DNA of 31,441 nucleotides from an uncultured Candidatus Melainabacteria bacterium. Lineage in GTDB: Bacteria > Cyanobacteriota > Vampirovibrionia > Gastranaerophilales > Gastranaerophilaceae. Made by a program: the position numbers and the translations under genes. The DNA lies in assembly GCA_946186335.1 (NCBI GenBank), contig CAMHMW010000003.1, positions 1-31,441 on the forward strand, read 5' to 3'. Under the pieces are notes generated by a model. The model worked only from the letters and a program-made list of their open reading frames with translations. It searched no databases and was not told the DNA's origin. Below, piece by piece: positions 1-7,642 of this stretch (the first letter of the stretch is position 1; each line of letters opens with the position of its first letter).

Positions 1-2
1 CA

Positions 3-236
3 ATGCCCAATCAGGAAACATGTTTAAAACGTGATGCTCTTATGGGTTTTTGGGCATCAAAATCAAAAGACGGTGATAAAATTCATCAACAACTAAAAGA
101 TTTTTATATAAGTGATGAATACAAAAAAGACAACGCAAAAGCATTAGATGTTACATTCGAAATTCCCGATTCTGACGATGCTGATTTTGAAAAATCAATG
201 AATATTGTCGGTCAGAAATTCAATAAAGTTGTATAG
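3..236 (+). CDS. Hypothetical protein, possibly the C-terminal part of a longer gene
   Basis: An open frame of 77 codons runs from an ATG at the very edge of the window to a TAG stop. No ribosome binding site can be seen because only two bases precede the ATG, so the gene may begin upstream of the window. The product is soluble and charged, with no membrane segment or signal peptide in the visible part and no motif I recognise. A strong terminator follows 20 bases after the stop, which supports this being the end of a real transcription unit. Function unknown. Confidence 0.55.
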   Translation: MPNQETCLKRDALMGFWASKSKDGDKIHQQLKDFYISDEYKKDNAKALDVTFEIPDSDDADFEKSMNIVGQKFNKVV

Positions 237-256
237 TTAAATGATAATAACAAACG

Positions 257-285
257 AATGGCAGGATTTATTCCTGCCATTTTTA
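257..285 (+). terminator. Rho-independent terminator after the first gene
   Basis: A perfect ten-pair stem (257-266 with 272-281, core ATGGCAGGA/TCCTGCCAT) with a five-base loop runs into TTTTTATT. It ends the plus-strand gene stopping at 236. The convergent minus-strand glyoxalase gene stops right beside it, so the hairpin may also slow transcripts from that side, but there is no good T-run on the minus strand. Confidence 0.85.
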
Positions 286-669
286 TTACCAGATAACTTT
301 TTCAATAAGTTCTATTTCATAACCGTCAGGATCTTTTATAAAAGCGATTTTTGTACCTTTCCCATTAAGGTCAAACGGTTCATAAAGGTATTCATACCCG
401 AGAGAATGAAGTTTTTCACTAAATTCATCCAGTGATTTGACGGAAAATGCCAAATGACCGAAACCAGTACCTATTTCATAACCGTTTTCGGGTGTCTCAT
501 CATTAAAAGTCAATTCTAACTGAGTTGTCCCCTCCTCGTCATTTAAAAAATAAAGCCAGCAGTCATCAAGTCTTTTCTTTTTATCCAAAGTCATATTAAG
601 AAGTTCTGTATAAAATTTAAGACTTTTTTCACCGTCTTTTACTCTTATCATTGTATGAAGTAATTTCAT
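286..669 (-). CDS. gloA: Lactoylglutathione lyase (glyoxalase I), VOC family
   Basis: This 127-residue protein matches bacterial glyoxalase I over its full length. It would convert the hemithioacetal of methylglyoxal and a thiol cofactor (glutathione in the known family) to the S-lactoyl thioester, detoxifying methylglyoxal in the cytoplasm. The four metal ligands of the E. coli Ni(II) enzyme all have counterparts: H5 (LLHTM), E52 (LELTFN), H72 (GHLAF) and E120 (IELIE). The DPDGYEIELIE block near the end is typical. The gene follows dnaN by 11 bases, and its AGGAG ribosome binding site (678-682) overlaps the dnaN TAG stop, so the two are probably cotranscribed and translationally coupled. Whether this organism uses glutathione or another thiol cannot be told here. 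Confidence 0.92.
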   Translation of the reverse strand: MKLLHTMIRVKDGEKSLKFYTELLNMTLDKKKRLDDCWLYFLNDEEGTTQLELTFNDETPENGYEIGTGFGHLAFSVKSLDEFSEKLHSLGYEYLYEPFDLNGKGTKIAFIKDPDGYEIELIEKVIW

Positions 670-680
670 TTAAAAAACTC

Positions 681-1802
681 CTACCTGATTTGAACAGGCA
701 TAATCAAACAAATAAAATCTTCTTCGCTTTTCGGTTTCAAAACAGTTGCCGAAAGACTTGCATTTAAGCCGATTACAACTTCATCACTTTCAATTATTCT
801 CAATGTATCAAGTACAAATTTGTAATTGAAAGCAATTAATAATTCTTCCGATGTGTATTCAATATCAATTTTATCTTCAGATTTACCTGCATCCTGTGTA
901 TCGGCGGAAAGAGTCAATTCATTATCTGCAAAGTGCATTTTTACAATACTTGTTTTTTCATTAGCCATAACAGAAACTCTGTCAAGTGCAGTAATTAGTT
1001 GCGAAACATTAACTACTGCCTGTTTCGGGCTTTCTGACGGTATCAGTTGATTATATTTCGGGAACTGACCTTCCAAAAGTCTTGAAATGGTGAGTGTTTT
1101 TTCTGATTTCAATACGATAGTTGATTTATCTTTGCAGATTTTAATTGTTTCATCATCAATAAATGAACCCATTTTCATAAATTCATTTAATGTTCTTGAC
1201 GGAATGATTAACTGAGTTTGTTCCGTTATATCTGATTTAATTTTTTCTCTGACACGGGCAAGTCTGTTGCCGTCAGTTGATGCAATTTCCAAAATACCGT
1301 TTGAAAAATCACAGACAATACCTGATAAAAGGTTGCTGACTTCGTAACTTGCAGCGGCAAAACCGCCTTGTCTGATAGCCTTTAAGAATGGTTTTAATTC
1401 AACATCAAAACATTTTGCTTCATCAATATTATAATTTGAAACTTCCGGCGGAAATTCTGTTGCGGAAATTCCCTGAATATCAAATTTTGATTTCTGACAT
1501 GAAATATTTGCGTTTGTGCTGTTTTCGTCAACTTCTATCGTTACAAGTTCATTACCGAGTTTTGAAACGATTTCATTCAATTTCTTTGCAGGGAGTGTAA
1601 TTTTTCCTTCCTGTTCAACTTGTGCTTCTATCGTTGTTATAACTGTTAAGACCAAATCAGTTGCAGTAAGTTTTACGGCGTTTGTACCGACCGTTTCTAT
1701 CAAAATGTTGTATAATACAGGCTGAACGGCTTTTTGAGAGGTTGCACGTTCAACAATTTTAATCCCGTCAAATAAATCTTCTTTTCTGACAATAAATTTC
1801 AT
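681..1802 (-). CDS. dnaN: DNA polymerase III subunit beta (sliding clamp)
   Basis: This 373-residue protein has the length and three-domain pattern of the bacterial beta clamp. The ring slides on DNA and tethers DNA polymerase III and repair enzymes through its hydrophobic pocket. Recognisable blocks include the N-terminal KFIVRKEDLFDGI start, the FPKYNQLIP segment in the middle, and the typical C-terminal end IMPVQIR. The start is an ATG with AAGGAG seven bases upstream, and a perfect TATAAT lies 30 bases before it. No dnaA, recF or gyrB is next to it, so this is not the classical dnaA-dnaN origin layout. The neighbours are a ketopantoate-reductase-like gene upstream and a glyoxalase gene coupled downstream. 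Confidence 0.97.
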   Translation of the reverse strand: MKFIVRKEDLFDGIKIVERATSQKAVQPVLYNILIETVGTNAVKLTATDLVLTVITTIEAQVEQEGKITLPAKKLNEIVSKLGNELVTIEVDENSTNANISCQKSKFDIQGISATEFPPEVSNYNIDEAKCFDVELKPFLKAIRQGGFAAASYEVSNLLSGIVCDFSNGILEIASTDGNRLARVREKIKSDITEQTQLIIPSRTLNEFMKMGSFIDDETIKICKDKSTIVLKSEKTLTISRLLEGQFPKYNQLIPSESPKQAVVNVSQLITALDRVSVMANEKTSIVKMHFADNELTLSADTQDAGKSEDKIDIEYTSEELLIAFNYKFVLDTLRIIESDEVVIGLNASLSATVLKPKSEEDFICLIMPVQIR

Positions 1803-1831
1803 ATCCCTACTCCTTAATATTATTTGATTAA

Positions 1832-1837
1832 ATTATA
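1832..1837 (-). promoter_or_regulatory. Candidate -10 element of the dnaN promoter
   Basis: A perfect TATAAT on the minus strand lies 30 bases upstream of the dnaN ATG in the 107-base gap after the preceding gene. No good TTGACA-like -35 stands at the usual distance, so strength is uncertain. Its position suits a short leader containing the AAGGAG ribosome binding site. Confidence 0.5.
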
Positions 1838-1909
1838 GAATAAATATGGAAAAAATGGTATTTCCCCGCATGTTATTATTAAGAAATAATAATAAAGATT
1901 TAACGAATT

Positions 1910-2830
1910 TTAAAAGTCGTTTTCCAAAACTTCTATAAGTTCTTTTAAAACCATGTTATAAGGTGTCGGAATATTGTGTTTTTTACCGAAATCTATCATT
2001 GTGCCGGCAAAAATATCAAGTTCGGTCTTTCTTTTTGCCTCAACATCTTGCAGCATTGATGTTCGTCCGTCAGGTATCATTTTGTTGAAAGCGGTAACTG
2101 CCTCATCAATCATTGACTCCGTATCTTTTACACCCTCGGCCTTTGCGATATTCTGAACTTCTTTCATTATGTTTTTCATAAAACTCATAAATTTCTCATT
2201 TTTCTGCATTTGTCCGAAGGTCATTTTTAAAATGGCAGACGGCTGATTTGTTGAAACATTCATCATATATTTAAGCCAGTAGGCTCTATACATATTATCA
2301 GGGGTTTTATAAGAAATTCCGACTTTATCAAAAAATCTTTTTACGGTTTCAATATCGTTGATATCGGTTTTTAAACTGTCTTTCACTCCGAAAACAATAT
2401 TCCCGACACCGTCAAATACTATTTTGTTACCATCTCTCATAGAACTGTGTCCGATAAAATAAGAAAGCAAAAGGTGTTTCCAGCCGTAGGTTTCGGATAT
2501 AATTTCTTCACTTTTTACACCGTTTAAAAGTGACATTATTATTGTTTCATCCGTTACGAAATTTTTAATATTTTTAACGGCATCATTAAGACCATCTGAT
2601 TTTGTTGAGATAATTATTAAATCTGCTTTAAAATTATCTTCATCAGGAAGAATATAATTCAGGTTTAAAACCCTGCCGTTAAATATTTTCGGTGATTTTT
2701 GATATTTTTCAAAACGGGTTTTATCAACAAGTATTCTTAAATGTTCGCTGTCGTAAGTGTTTATTTTATCTGCGTAAATAGAGCCTATTGCACCTATTCC
2801 GCAAATCAGTACATTTTTTATTTCTCTCAT
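1910..2830 (-). CDS. Ketopantoate reductase family protein (ApbA/PanE-like)
   Basis: This 306-residue protein has the NADPH-binding Rossmann loop GIGAIG at residues 11-16 and the C-terminal helical domain of the ApbA/PanE family. Residues matching the E. coli ketopantoate reductase active site are present: K77 after the IISTK strand, the KxxxNxxxN pattern at K187/N191/N195, and the SMLQD(x)7E block ending at E270. The family includes true 2-dehydropantoate 2-reductases, which make pantoate for coenzyme A, and relatives with other 2-keto acid substrates. With the key residues kept, PanE activity is plausible. No panB or panC is nearby, so I leave the symbol blank. There is no clear ribosome binding site before the ATG. 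The gene is divergent from the HD-domain gene. Confidence 0.85.
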   Translation of the reverse strand: MREIKNVLICGIGAIGSIYADKINTYDSEHLRILVDKTRFEKYQKSPKIFNGRVLNLNYILPDEDNFKADLIIISTKSDGLNDAVKNIKNFVTDETIIMSLLNGVKSEEIISETYGWKHLLLSYFIGHSSMRDGNKIVFDGVGNIVFGVKDSLKTDINDIETVKRFFDKVGISYKTPDNMYRAYWLKYMMNVSTNQPSAILKMTFGQMQKNEKFMSFMKNIMKEVQNIAKAEGVKDTESMIDEAVTAFNKMIPDGRTSMLQDVEAKRKTELDIFAGTMIDFGKKHNIPTPYNMVLKELIEVLENDF

Positions 2831-2938
2831 AATTAAAGTTTAGCACCGAAAAAAGTTTGTCTTAATATTTTTTACAAAATCTTTATTTCAGAGGCAAATT
2901 TCCGCAAAAAAATAACTTTATATATAAGTAAGTAGTAA

Positions 2939-3700
2939 GTGTGGTGTAGTCTTATTGTGGGAATAGGTATCTCCGGTTACAATACGAATAGTGTGTCATT
3001 AAACCCCAATGTGCAAATCGGCAAAAAGGTATATTTCGGGATGTACGGTGTTGGGGACAGTTTCCAAAGCACATCACCAATTGTACTTTTTGATGAAAAA
3101 AAGATAAATCAGATGATTTCTCAAAATCCGGAGATTAAAAATATACTTAACAAAAATAATATTCCTGTAAAATTAAATATGGAGGAATTGCAAAATCTTC
3201 GGGATAACCACTGTAAAGATACAATGGAAATTTCTGTTGCTATCGCCAAAAATTTGCCGCCTGCATTAAAACAATATGTAGATATGAAAAATTTGAAAGA
3301 AGGTTCTTTGCTTCACGATATAGGAAAAGTCCTTATACCAAACGAAATACTGAACAAAAATGGTGCATTATCTCCGCAGGAACATGCAATAATGGATTTA
3401 CATGCGGAACTCGGTTATCAGATGCTCAGAACAACAGGAATTGACAATGAAGTTTTACGGCTTGTCAGATACCATCATAAAAACGATATTCCTGATATAA
3501 ATCTGCAAATACTTAATCTTGCGGACAAATATTCCGCCCTGACCGAAAAACGTGTTTATAAAAACGAACTTTCACCAAAACAGGCGCTTACTATAATTTA
3601 TTCGGATGTAAAATCGGGTGAAGTTGACCCGATGTTATTTAACGCATTGGTCAAAAGTATTTATGACAAAGAATCTCCCCGAATTGTAAACAAATATTAA
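2939..3700 (+). CDS. HD-domain phosphohydrolase, HD-GYP-like but lacking the GYP loop
   Basis: Up to 253 residues. The C-terminal two thirds resembles the HD-GYP fold: H91 (DNHCKD), HDIGK at 126-130, H155 (LHAELGYQML), HH at 179-180 and D196 (LADKYSALT), so a full set of metal ligands is visible. The GYP tripeptide that normally follows the double histidine is missing; the chain goes from HHKND straight to IPDINLQIL. HD-GYP proteins cleave cyclic di-GMP, but the loss of GYP makes the substrate uncertain. The start is unresolved: GTG at 2939 has an in-frame TAA just before it, GTG at 2957 has a GGTG nine bases upstream, and an ATG lies at 3041. The gene stands alone on the plus strand and ends at a terminator about 170 bases later. 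Confidence 0.8.
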   Translation: MWCSLIVGIGISGYNTNSVSLNPNVQIGKKVYFGMYGVGDSFQSTSPIVLFDEKKINQMISQNPEIKNILNKNNIPVKLNMEELQNLRDNHCKDTMEISVAIAKNLPPALKQYVDMKNLKEGSLLHDIGKVLIPNEILNKNGALSPQEHAIMDLHAELGYQMLRTTGIDNEVLRLVRYHHKNDIPDINLQILNLADKYSALTEKRVYKNELSPKQALTIIYSDVKSGEVDPMLFNALVKSIYDKESPRIVNKY

Positions 3701-3866
3701 GAAGTATATAACAAATATAGCAATTTTTTATAACAAAAAACCTTTATATAAATGTAAGGGAAATCTCAAACACACGGGAAAAAATAACAAACAAACATCT
3801 TATAAATTGGGGAAAATTTAGGGGAAAATAAAAAAATCGAATCATCCATCATAATCATTCTTTTAG

Positions 3867-3900
3867 GGTGCTGATACTATTTCAGTGCCTTTTTTATTTT
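3867..3900 (+). terminator. Rho-independent terminator downstream of the HD gene
   Basis: An eight-pair stem with two G-U pairs (3867-3874 GGTGCTGA with 3882-3889 TCAGTGCC), a seven-base loop and a TTTTTTATTTT tail. It lies 166 bases past the HD gene stop and next to the end of the convergent glycosidase gene. The stretch between (3701-3866) is AT-rich with several GGGGAAAA-like runs and no open frame I would support. Confidence 0.7.
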
Positions 3901-3901
3901 G

Positions 3902-4705
3902 TTAATAAACCAGCATGAATGATTTTAAGACACGTCCGCCGCCGTCCCCTTTGGTGGATATAACTTCGATACTGTTTTTATAATTCATAGAAGTTGAACT
4001 TCCGCCGTCAAAACCCATTGCTCTGTCAAGGTTTAATTTTTTGCACAACTCCTGAACTTCATACATATCCATCGGATTATCGTCTGTGATAATCAAAATG
4101 TGGCATTCGTCAGTACCTTTAAGACCGATTATTGTTCTTGATGTTTTGTGAAGAACTGATGCAGATTCTCTTTTGACGTTTCCTTCTTCATCTTTTACTA
4201 CAAAACCTTCTTCCTCAAGTCTTAATTCAGGCAAAATCAAAGGTCCGCCCTGAGCAGATGTTTGTACGACACATCCGAAAGGAATTTCTGCTTTGTGTCC
4301 GACAATTGCATATTCAAATTTGTTTCCGCATTGCATAATTCTAAATTCGGAACGGTTTAAAATTTTATTCATATTCATTCTGAAAAACGGATTTGAAAGC
4401 AAAGAACTGTTGAACATCGGGTCAGCCGATGTAATTCTGTCAGTTACGACATAAGAAATAGTTTTGCTGTTTTTGGGGTCAAAAAAGCCCGCATTAACCG
4501 TCAATGCAGCTTTACTTTTGAGATGTGCCTCTCTGTTTGTTATCAAATCTTCAGAAGTTACAAATTTGATTTTCTTTTTTATTTTTTCGCCTTTCAGGAC
4601 AATATGATATATTCCGTTATCTTTGTCAACGGAAATGCTTGCAAATGCAGGCGAAACAAATATAAATGATAATATAAGCGTTAAAAATACTTTTAAAATT
4701 TTCAT
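3902..4705 (-). CDS. Secreted phosphodiester glycosidase family protein (NAGPA domain)
   Basis: This 267-residue protein begins with a clear signal peptide (lysine, hydrophobic core, AFA cleavage at about residue 22), so it should act outside the cytoplasm. The mature part has the landmarks of the NAGPA/DUF2233 fold: NAGFFDP (71-77), AQGGPLIL (151-158), RTIIGLKG (190-197) and GFDGGSSTSM (231-240), then GRVLKSF. The family is named for the human enzyme that uncovers mannose-6-phosphate; bacterial members act on exopolysaccharides or cell-surface glycans, and the substrate here is unknown. It starts one base after the LptF/G-like gene stops, so it belongs to the lptB operon. That suggests, without proving it, a link with LPS or periplasmic glycan metabolism. 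Confidence 0.88.
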   Translation of the reverse strand: MKILKVFLTLILSFIFVSPAFASISVDKDNGIYHIVLKGEKIKKKIKFVTSEDLITNREAHLKSKAALTVNAGFFDPKNSKTISYVVTDRITSADPMFNSSLLSNPFFRMNMNKILNRSEFRIMQCGNKFEYAIVGHKAEIPFGCVVQTSAQGGPLILPELRLEEEGFVVKDEEGNVKRESASVLHKTSRTIIGLKGTDECHILIITDDNPMDMYEVQELCKKLNLDRAMGFDGGSSTSMNYKNSIEVISTKGDGGGRVLKSFMLVY

Positions 4706-4706
4706 A

Positions 4707-5825
4707 TTACAAATCCCTTATTTTGTAGAAACCGTAAATAGCAATAGAAAACGCTATTATCGGGAATGTTGACGTAATATACGGTGACAAAATTTCTTTT
4801 TCCGCAAGCAGGTCAAAGAAAGGCAGAGTTATGTAATAAAGGAAAATACATCCTATTGCAATTGTGAAACCTATCAGTCTTTGTTCACGCGGCTTGCTGA
4901 AACCTAACAAACACCCCAAAATTGCCAGTAATATACACACAAGCGGATGTGTAAACCGCTGCAAATATTTGTTTAAAATATAATTATATTCTTCGGTAGC
5001 ACTTTCGTGTTTTAACAAATCAGCATATTTTTTCAGATTAGCATTTGTTATATCACGCTCTTTCATTGTCGAATACGTCATAAGAGTATATGCGTTTTCG
5101 GCATCTTTTCCGTTAAGAACCTCCAGTTTATCAAGGTGTTTTATGTCAAAATAAATCCCGTCTGGTGAAATCTTGTAATTTGACACATCTTTAAGCACCC
5201 ATTTATCATCATGTGCATACCCTCTTTTGGCAGAATAAATATTTGTCAGCTGGTGAACGTCTTTATAAACCTGTGCCGAAAAATCAAGGACAATAACCCC
5301 TCTCAGTTTTCTTTCATAAGATTTTGAAACAATAATTGCCATCAGAGGGTGTCCGGTATCATCTTTTTTGGTGTAAATATACTGGGTCGTAAGGACACTT
5401 CCGTATATGGCTCTCGTTTTGTTTGCAGCCATAGCAATCCCCTTATCTCCCGTATAAAAACACAGACCCGTAAAAATAACACTGAGTACAATTACCGGTG
5501 CAATAATTCTCGGAAAAGACATTCCGACTGCTCTGAAAATGGTAATCTCAGAATCTTTACTCATTTTATCAAAAGTAAAAATTGTACCTAATAACAGGCT
5601 GACAGGAAATGCTTTATCCAAAATTTTCGGTAATTCATAAAACAAAAGCACAGCCGCCGTTTTCATTGAATATTCACCGGCAAGAGCTTCTTTTAAGGTA
5701 TTTAACAAAATCTCCGGTGCTATCCAGACAATTGTAAACAAAAGCATTGCAACTAACGATGCCATCGCAACCTGTCTGAACATATACCAGTCATAAATAG
5801 TTATTTTTGGAAGGCTCAATTTCAT
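4707..5825 (-). CDS. LPS export permease, LptF/LptG (YjgP/YjgQ) family
   Basis: This 372-residue inner-membrane protein has the YjgP/YjgQ layout: membrane helices near the N terminus (about 15-40 and 60-85), another around 100-125, a periplasmic beta-rich domain (about 130-270, the jellyroll seen in LptF/G), and three C-terminal helices from about 285. The YxxKRF-like end of the jellyroll and the PL-rich helix after it are typical. LptB with two such subunits extracts LPS from the inner membrane. Only one LptF/G gene is here, so the partner is elsewhere or the protein forms a homodimer. I therefore do not choose between lptF and lptG. Its ATG overlaps the lptB TAA by one base (TAATG), showing tight coupling. 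Confidence 0.9.
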   Translation of the reverse strand: MKLSLPKITIYDWYMFRQVAMASLVAMLLFTIVWIAPEILLNTLKEALAGEYSMKTAAVLLFYELPKILDKAFPVSLLLGTIFTFDKMSKDSEITIFRAVGMSFPRIIAPVIVLSVIFTGLCFYTGDKGIAMAANKTRAIYGSVLTTQYIYTKKDDTGHPLMAIIVSKSYERKLRGVIVLDFSAQVYKDVHQLTNIYSAKRGYAHDDKWVLKDVSNYKISPDGIYFDIKHLDKLEVLNGKDAENAYTLMTYSTMKERDITNANLKKYADLLKHESATEEYNYILNKYLQRFTHPLVCILLAILGCLLGFSKPREQRLIGFTIAIGCIFLYYITLPFFDLLAEKEILSPYITSTFPIIAFSIAIYGFYKIRDL

Positions 5826-6550
5826 TACAGCGAGAAATCCTTTCCTAAATAGAACTCTTTAGCGACAGGATTGTTCGCAACTTCTCTGCTCTTACCCTGA
5901 ATTTTAATTTTTCCGTCAAATATAACGTAAGCTCTGTCTGTAATAGAAAGTGTAGCTTTGGGGTTGTGGTCTGTAATTAACACCCCTAAACCCTTATCTT
6001 CCGATAACTTTCTGATATTTTCTTTAATTTCGCCGATAGCAATAGGGTCAATACCTGTGAATGGCTCATCAAGCAAGATAAAATCAGGACTTGCAGCCAG
6101 CGCTCTTGCAAGTTCTACACGTCTTCTTTCTCCTCCGGATAATGAAATAGCGGTTGCTTTGCGAAGTCTTGCTATACCAAATTCGGATAATAATTCCTCA
6201 AGTTTTCTGTGTTTTTCATTTTCTGTCAATTTTTCATTCATTTGAAGAACAAGTTTTAAATTATCTTCAACAGACAAACTTCTGAAACTTGACGCTTCTT
6301 GCGGCAAATAACCAATACCCGCTTTTGCACGAATGTGCATCGGCCATTTTGAAATTTCCTGTCCGTCAAACAAAATACTTCCGCCGTTAGGTTTGATTAA
6401 ACCGACAATCATATAGAATGTTGTCGTTTTTCCCGCACCGTTCGGTCCTAAAAGACAGACAACTTCTCCTTTGCTTATGCTGAAAGTTACGTCATCTACA
6501 ACTTTTCTTGCTCCGTATATTTTTACTAGATTGTTTGCCTCAATTTTCAT
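5825..6550 (-). CDS. lptB: LPS export ABC transporter ATP-binding protein LptB
   Basis: This 241-residue ATPase powers LPS extraction together with LptF/G. Motifs: Walker A GPNGAGKT (35-42), Q-loop in GYLPQEASSFR, ABC signature LSGGE (137-141), Walker B ILLDEP (158-163) and switch histidine H195 in ITDHN. GYLPQEASSF is characteristic of LptB rather than other ABC ATPases. I start it at the ATG at 6550, which has AAGGGG upstream and gives the usual LptB N terminus MKIEANNLVK. The frame stays open 18 codons further up to 6604, but that extension is hydrophobic and unlike the family. It is the first gene of the operon lptB - lptF/G - NAGPA glycosidase. A TATAAT sits at 6636-6641 on the same strand with no clear -35 box. 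Confidence 0.96.
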   Translation of the reverse strand: MKIEANNLVKIYGARKVVDDVTFSISKGEVVCLLGPNGAGKTTTFYMIVGLIKPNGGSILFDGQEISKWPMHIRAKAGIGYLPQEASSFRSLSVEDNLKLVLQMNEKLTENEKHRKLEELLSEFGIARLRKATAISLSGGERRRVELARALAASPDFILLDEPFTGIDPIAIGEIKENIRKLSEDKGLGVLITDHNPKATLSITDRAYVIFDGKIKIQGKSREVANNPVAKEFYLGKDFSL

Positions 6551-6781
6551 TTTATCCCCTTGTTTTGATAATAATATATTAACCAAAAAATATGCGAAAT
6601 GCAAACGGGAGTAAATCTATGTAACAAAAACTTTTATTATAATATTTATTTTTAAATAAACATTAAGAATTGTAAAAAATGTCGCAAAAAGTGTTTCTTT
6701 TCGCCAAAAAATGGGTACATGTAATATGGAAACATCCATTTTCTTTTTCTTTATTTTCTCCTACACACTAACCTTTTACCG

Positions 6782-6802
6782 AAAAAAGCCGTAGCAACGG
6801 CT
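6782..6802 (-). terminator. Terminator of the diguanylate cyclase gene (bidirectional)
   Basis: A six-pair stem AGCCGT/ACGGCT (6787-6792 with 6797-6802) and a four-base loop, followed on the minus strand by six T. On the plus strand it is followed by ATTTTTATT. It lies 17 bases past the stop of the gene ending at 6820. The rest of the gap up to lptB (6605-6780) holds no gene. Confidence 0.85.
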
Positions 6803-6819
6803 ATTTTTATTGCAAAAAT

Positions 6820-7485
6820 TTATTCAAGATTCTGTCCGTAAAAAACGGTTTTATTTCTGCCGGTATTTTTTGCCTGATATAAAGCATTATCTGTTCTGTG
6901 CAAAAGTTCTTCTTTTGTTTTTATTGAGTCGTCAAACTGGCAGGCTCCGATACTCACGGTCACATCAATTTGCTGGTTTTCATAAACCGGACAAAGTGTC
7001 TGAACGGTTTTGCGAAATCTCTCGAGGGGAATTTTTGCCTGTTCAATATCGGTTTCGGTTAGGATAACCACAAATTCTTCTCCGCCGAAACGGAAGACGG
7101 TATCTGTTTTACGAAAAGTCTGAAGTGCCGCATGGGCAACCTGTTTCAGAACATAATCTCCGCACTGGTGTCCGTAGGTGTCATTTACCGATTTAAAATG
7201 GTCAATATCAAACATTACAATAGTAAGTTTGTTATTATATCTTTGAGTTCTTAAAAATTCTTTTTCAAAACAGGTTTCAAAATAACGTCTGTTGGAAAGT
7301 CCTGTCAGGTCATCCGTTATAGACAGGTATTTTGTTCTTGTGTAAATAAAGTTAATCTGTCTGATAATTTCGAGTTTATCTTCTTCCGGAACGTCAAAAT
7401 CACGAATGATATTTTCAATATTTTGCTGGATTTCGTCCAACAACCCGTCAGGAATATCAAAAAACATATCTGTATTTTCTACCAT
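6820..7485 (-). CDS. Diguanylate cyclase (GGDEF domain)
   Basis: This 221-residue cytoplasmic protein would make the second messenger cyclic di-GMP from two GTP. The GGDEF domain fills residues 50-221. Visible are DDLTGLSNRR (58-67), the metal-binding FDIDHFKSVND (92-102), the active loop GGEEF (134-138) and SIGAC near the end. An inhibitory site RxxD (R125 to D128) stands exactly five residues before GGEEF, so product feedback inhibition is expected. The first 50 residues are helical and acidic, with no recognisable sensor domain or membrane segment, so the input signal is unclear. The ATG has AGAGGAG four bases upstream. It is a single-gene unit with its own promoter and terminator. Cyclic di-GMP commonly controls motility, and flagellar genes lie 15 kb away. 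Confidence 0.95.
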   Translation of the reverse strand: MVENTDMFFDIPDGLLDEIQQNIENIIRDFDVPEEDKLEIIRQINFIYTRTKYLSITDDLTGLSNRRYFETCFEKEFLRTQRYNNKLTIVMFDIDHFKSVNDTYGHQCGDYVLKQVAHAALQTFRKTDTVFRFGGEEFVVILTETDIEQAKIPLERFRKTVQTLCPVYENQQIDVTVSIGACQFDDSIKTKEELLHRTDNALYQAKNTGRNKTVFYGQNLE

Positions 7486-7527
7486 AAAGCTCCTCTTGAA
7501 GATTACTCTATCACAAAAATAACTTTA

Positions 7528-7556
7528 ATCATACAAATATACACGGCAAATTACAA
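7528..7556 (-). promoter_or_regulatory. Candidate promoter of the diguanylate cyclase gene
   Basis: On the minus strand TTGTAA (7551-7556) and TATGAT (7528-7533) are separated by 17 bases, matching the sigma-70 consensus at four and five of six positions. The predicted start of transcription would give a leader of about 35 bases. Confidence 0.5.
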
Positions 7557-7604
7557 AAAATCTTTAATAATAGTATAGTTTCATTTACAAAAATTTAGGT
7601 AATA

Positions 7605-7634
7605 AAAAAGGCTTTCAATTTTGAAAGCCTTTTT
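7605..7634 (-). terminator. Strong bidirectional terminator after the mfd-ppiC operon
   Basis: A long perfect inverted repeat, AAAAAGGCTTTC around a short loop to GAAAGCCTTTTT, begins eight bases after the stop of the foldase gene. It has T-runs on both strands, so it also insulates against plus-strand transcripts. Confidence 0.93.
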
Positions 7635-7642
7635 GTTATGTA

